A DNA stretch of 64,000 nt from Rheinheimera sp. EpRS3. GTDB taxonomy: Bacteria; Pseudomonadota; Gammaproteobacteria; Enterobacterales; Alteromonadaceae. Shown piece after piece: positions 63,417 to 64,000 of the stretch. The stretch is from assembly GCF_001513785.1 (NCBI RefSeq), contig NZ_LNQS01000009.1, positions 124,001-188,000 on the forward strand, given 5' to 3'. Numbering within the stretch: the stretch's first letter is position 1; the number at the start of each line of letters is the position of its first letter. The position numbers and the translations under genes are program-made. The notes beneath the pieces are model-generated. The model was not told the origin of the DNA and did not search any database. It was given only the letters and a program-made list of their open reading frames with translations.

Positions 63417-63981
63417 GCTGTTTTTTTATGTTCCGTTGGTGTTGTTTCTGGCGCTGACAGTATTTTTGCTCAGCGGCTTATTTTCCGATCCGCGTGAGCG
63501 TGAATCAGCCAGTCTGAATAAAGCCTTACCTGAATTTGCCCTGGCCGATTTAATGCAGCCACAACAGATCTGGACGCCGCAGCAACTGCACGGCGAAACC
63601 TTTTTGCTTAATGTCTGGGGTACCTGGTGCCCAACCTGTAATGCCGAACTGGGTTATTTGACCGAACTGCGCAAACAGGGCATTAAAATTGTCGGTTTGT
63701 ATTATGAGCTGCCGCGCGATCCGGCTTTTGATGCACCTTTTAATCTTAAAGTATTGCAGCAGGATGTCGCGCAGAAACTGCAGCAAAACGGCGATCCTTA
63801 TCAGTTTAATATCCTCGATCTGGAACGGCGCTTATCGCTGGATTTAGGTGTAAGCGGCGCGCCGGAAACCTTTCTTATCGACAGTAATGGCATAGTACGG
63901 GCCCACCATATTGGTGATATTAATCCGCAGATATGGCGTGCCAAACTGGCACCTTTATATCAGCAATGGAGCCAGCCATGA
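63409..63981 (+). CDS. ccmG: Thiol:disulfide interchange protein CcmG (DsbE)
   Basis: 190 residues. Membrane-anchored periplasmic thioredoxin that keeps apocytochrome cysteines reduced. Signal anchor (LFFYVPLVLFLALTVFLLSG), then the thioredoxin fold with the active-site CPTC (Cys74 and Cys77) in LLNVWGTWCPTCNAELGYL and the cis-Pro region GVSGAPETFLIDSNGIV. The stop overlaps the ccmH start (ATGA). Confidence 0.96.
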   Translation: MRKLFFYVPLVLFLALTVFLLSGLFSDPRERESASLNKALPEFALADLMQPQQIWTPQQLHGETFLLNVWGTWCPTCNAELGYLTELRKQGIKIVGLYYELPRDPAFDAPFNLKVLQQDVAQKLQQNGDPYQFNILDLERRLSLDLGVSGAPETFLIDSNGIVRAHHIGDINPQIWRAKLAPLYQQWSQP

Positions 63982-64000
63982 AATACGCTATTGGCACACT
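63978..64000 (+). CDS. ccmH: Start of CcmH (partial)
   Basis: ATG overlapping the ccmG stop, reading MKYAIGT before the window ends. Too short to identify by sequence alone; the call rests on the conserved ccmG-ccmH order and the coupled start. Confidence 0.6.

Overview
The window is a 64-kb stretch of a gammaproteobacterial chromosome. It holds most of a polar-flagellum and chemotaxis gene cluster, followed by the start of a cytochrome c maturation (ccm) operon. The gene order (flgI-J-K-L, flagellins, flaG-fliD-fliS, a Maf gene, a pse operon, flrABC, fliE-to-fliR, flhB-A-F-G, fliA, cheY-Z-A-B, motC-motD, parC-parP, cheW, DUF2802, ccm) and the FlrA/FlrBC regulators are typical of Alteromonadales-type marine or aquatic bacteria. 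Gene content resembles Rheinheimera/Alishewanella-like genomes, but that assignment is inference from synteny and protein style, not from a search. I saw no rRNA, tRNA, CRISPR array, transposase or phage gene.

Layout. 1-4497: end of the P-ring gene flgI, then flgJ, flgK, flgL. 4653-8549: four tandem flagellin genes, each with its own sigma-28 (FliA) promoter. 8618-11228: flaG, fliD, fliS and a FliT-like small protein. 11243-15597: a Maf-type flagellin glycosyltransferase and an unusual methyltransferase-fold protein with a ParB-like tail. 15689-23912 (minus strand): one tightly coupled nine-gene operon. It encodes pseudaminic acid synthesis (PseB, PseC, PseF, PseG, PseI) followed by an ATP-grasp enzyme, a HAD phosphatase-like protein and two methyltransferases. 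A good sigma-54 promoter precedes it, so the sugar pathway appears to be under flagellar control. 24114-29069: a divergent flagellin-like protein and the regulators FlrA, FlrB, FlrC. 29186-42386: basal body, C-ring, export ATPase and export gate (fliE-fliR, flhB). 42471-47556: flhA, flhF, flhG, fliA. 47598-56366: chemotaxis core (cheY, cheZ, cheA, cheB, cheW), a second-type stator pair (motC, motD), the array-positioning pair parC/parP, and a DUF2802 membrane protein. 56380-58605 (minus): an FlhB-C-terminus-like switch protein paired with a FliK-like protein. 58710-64000: ccmA-B-C-D-E-F-G and the first codons of ccmH.

How it works together. FlrA (sigma-54 activator) would switch on flrBC, fliE and flhA, which all have recognisable -24/-12 promoters here. 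FlrC and then FliA (sigma-28, encoded here) would switch on the flagellins. FlhF/FlhG set pole and number; ParC/ParP place the chemoreceptor arrays. PseB-C-G-I-F make CMP-pseudaminic acid and Maf transfers it to flagellins. No PseH acetyltransferase is encoded in the window. The ATP-grasp/HAD/methyltransferase tail of the pse operon and the methyltransferase/ParB-like fusion beside maf are the best candidates for undescribed biology, probably a tailoring system that decorates the flagellin glycan.
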